Below, piece by piece: positions 5,504 through 5,766 of a stretch of DNA of 5,766 nt; within the stretch, counting starts at the first letter, position 1, and each line of letters opens with the position of its first letter. The position numbers and the translations under genes are program-made. Source of the stretch: Saprospiraceae bacterium (GTDB taxonomy: Bacteria > Bacteroidota > Bacteroidia > Chitinophagales > Saprospiraceae); the NCBI GenBank assembly GCA_947441325.1, contig CANETR010000161.1, forward strand, positions 1-5,766, read 5' to 3'. A model generated the notes under the pieces. That model saw only the letters and a program-made list of their open reading frames with translations, did not search any database and was not told the origin of the DNA.

Positions 5504-5511
5504 TTACTTTG
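5504..5511 (+). promoter_or_regulatory. Possible -7 box for the dehydrogenase-like gene
   Basis: TTACTTTG differs from TAnnTTTG at one base and would place the start near 5517, about 75 nt before the ATG. The same octamer occurs at 5413-5420, an alternative start further upstream. Neither has a well-spaced TTG at -33. Confidence 0.3.
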
Positions 5512-5523
5512 CAGCGAATTTAT

Positions 5524-5554
5524 AAACGATTCAAAGGAATTATTCTAATCGTTT
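5524..5554 (+). repeat. Inverted repeat in the dehydrogenase-like gene leader
   Basis: AAACGATT (5524-5531) and AATCGTTT (5547-5554) are perfectly complementary over 8 bp around a 15-nt loop. The repeat starts just after the predicted transcription start and ends 37 bp before the ATG. There is no U-run directly after it, so it is not a terminator. It may act as an operator or a leader hairpin. Confidence 0.45.
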
Positions 5555-5591
5555 TCAACACAAGTCTTTAATTCTGACAACTTATTTTATT

Positions 5592-5766
5592 ATGAAACGA
5601 CATCACAAAATTGCCATAGTAGGCGCCGGGGGTATTGGTCGTGCTGTAGCTTTAATTCTTGCTGAATTGAGTGAAGTAGCACCCGATGTATATTTGGGGG
5701 ATATTTATGCCGAAACAGCCGAAGAAGCTGCTGAATGGGCATTGGACGGGGTAACTAAGCCTTGCG
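5592..5766 (+). CDS. Saccharopine-dehydrogenase-like oxidoreductase, N-terminal 58 residues
   Basis: Only the first 58 codons are in the window. They form the start of a Rossmann fold: strand KIAIVGAGGIG with the dinucleotide-binding loop GAGGIG (11-16), helix RAVALILAEL (17-26), and second strand DVYLGD (32-37) ending in the acidic Asp37, which usually contacts the adenosine ribose and favours NAD over NADP. Helix AETAEEAAEWAL (40-51) follows. This pattern matches the saccharopine dehydrogenase NAD(P)-binding family, which in bacteria includes lysine-related and carboxyspermidine-type dehydrogenases as well as many uncharacterised members. The fragment does not allow a choice of substrate. 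The start follows an A/T-rich leader without Shine-Dalgarno. Confidence 0.75.
   Translation, partial: MKRHHKIAIVGAGGIGRAVALILAELSEVAPDVYLGDIYAETAEEAAEWALDGVTKPC

Larger units (their letters stand above)
5244..5591. other. 348-bp divergent intergenic region
   Basis: No coding frame here looks like a protein. From left to right it holds a short tandem repeat (5251-5281), three small dyads (5287-5351), a -7 box for the minus-strand SnoaL-like gene (5349-5356), an A/T-rich stretch with nothing recognisable apart from a TTACTTTG (5413-5420), a second TTACTTTG (5504-5511) that may be the -7 box of the rightward gene, and an inverted repeat (5524-5554) in that gene's likely leader. Confidence 0.7.

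Overview
The window reads as a chromosomal housekeeping segment from a member of the Bacteroidota. Four things point there: the protein sequences of bS6, bS18, bL9, EF-P and AccB; a DUF7033-type polysaccharide-deacetylase-like protein of a kind mainly seen in that phylum; TAnnTTTG-like -7 boxes upstream of most expected transcription units; and A/T-rich start regions with no Shine-Dalgarno sequence. No tRNA, rRNA, insertion sequence, CRISPR array, phage or plasmid gene is visible.

Layout. Positions 1940 down to 1 (minus strand) carry efp, accB and the first 241 codons of accC, which runs off the left edge. They probably form one operon read from a promoter around 1985-2016. Divergent from it, at 2055-3380 (plus), is a single gene for a DUF7033/CE4-like putative deacetylase. 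It ends at a hairpin that appears to serve as a two-way terminator with the convergent ribosomal operon. That operon, rpsF-rpsR-rplI (minus, 4661 down to 3426), encodes bS6, bS18 and bL9. Next comes a monocistronic SnoaL/NTF2-like gene (minus, 5243 down to 4890) with a strong terminator at 4823-4851. A 348-bp non-coding region (5244-5591) follows, holding short tandem repeats, three small dyads and the divergent control regions. At 5592 a gene starts on the plus strand for a Rossmann-fold, saccharopine-dehydrogenase-like oxidoreductase, cut by the right edge.

How the genes relate. AccB and AccC are the biotin carrier and biotin carboxylase of acetyl-CoA carboxylase, which makes malonyl-CoA for fatty-acid synthesis. 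EF-P rescues ribosomes at polyproline stretches, and the efp-accB-accC linkage is common in bacteria. bS6 and bS18 bind each other on the 30S platform, while bL9 sits on the 50S stalk base. The deacetylase-like, SnoaL-like and dehydrogenase-like genes have no evident functional link to these operons.

I see no convincing previously undescribed multi-gene system. The points most worth a second look are the overlapping divergent promoters at 1976-2016, the non-canonical active-site motifs of the DUF7033 protein, and the repeat-and-dyad-rich leader of the SnoaL-like gene.
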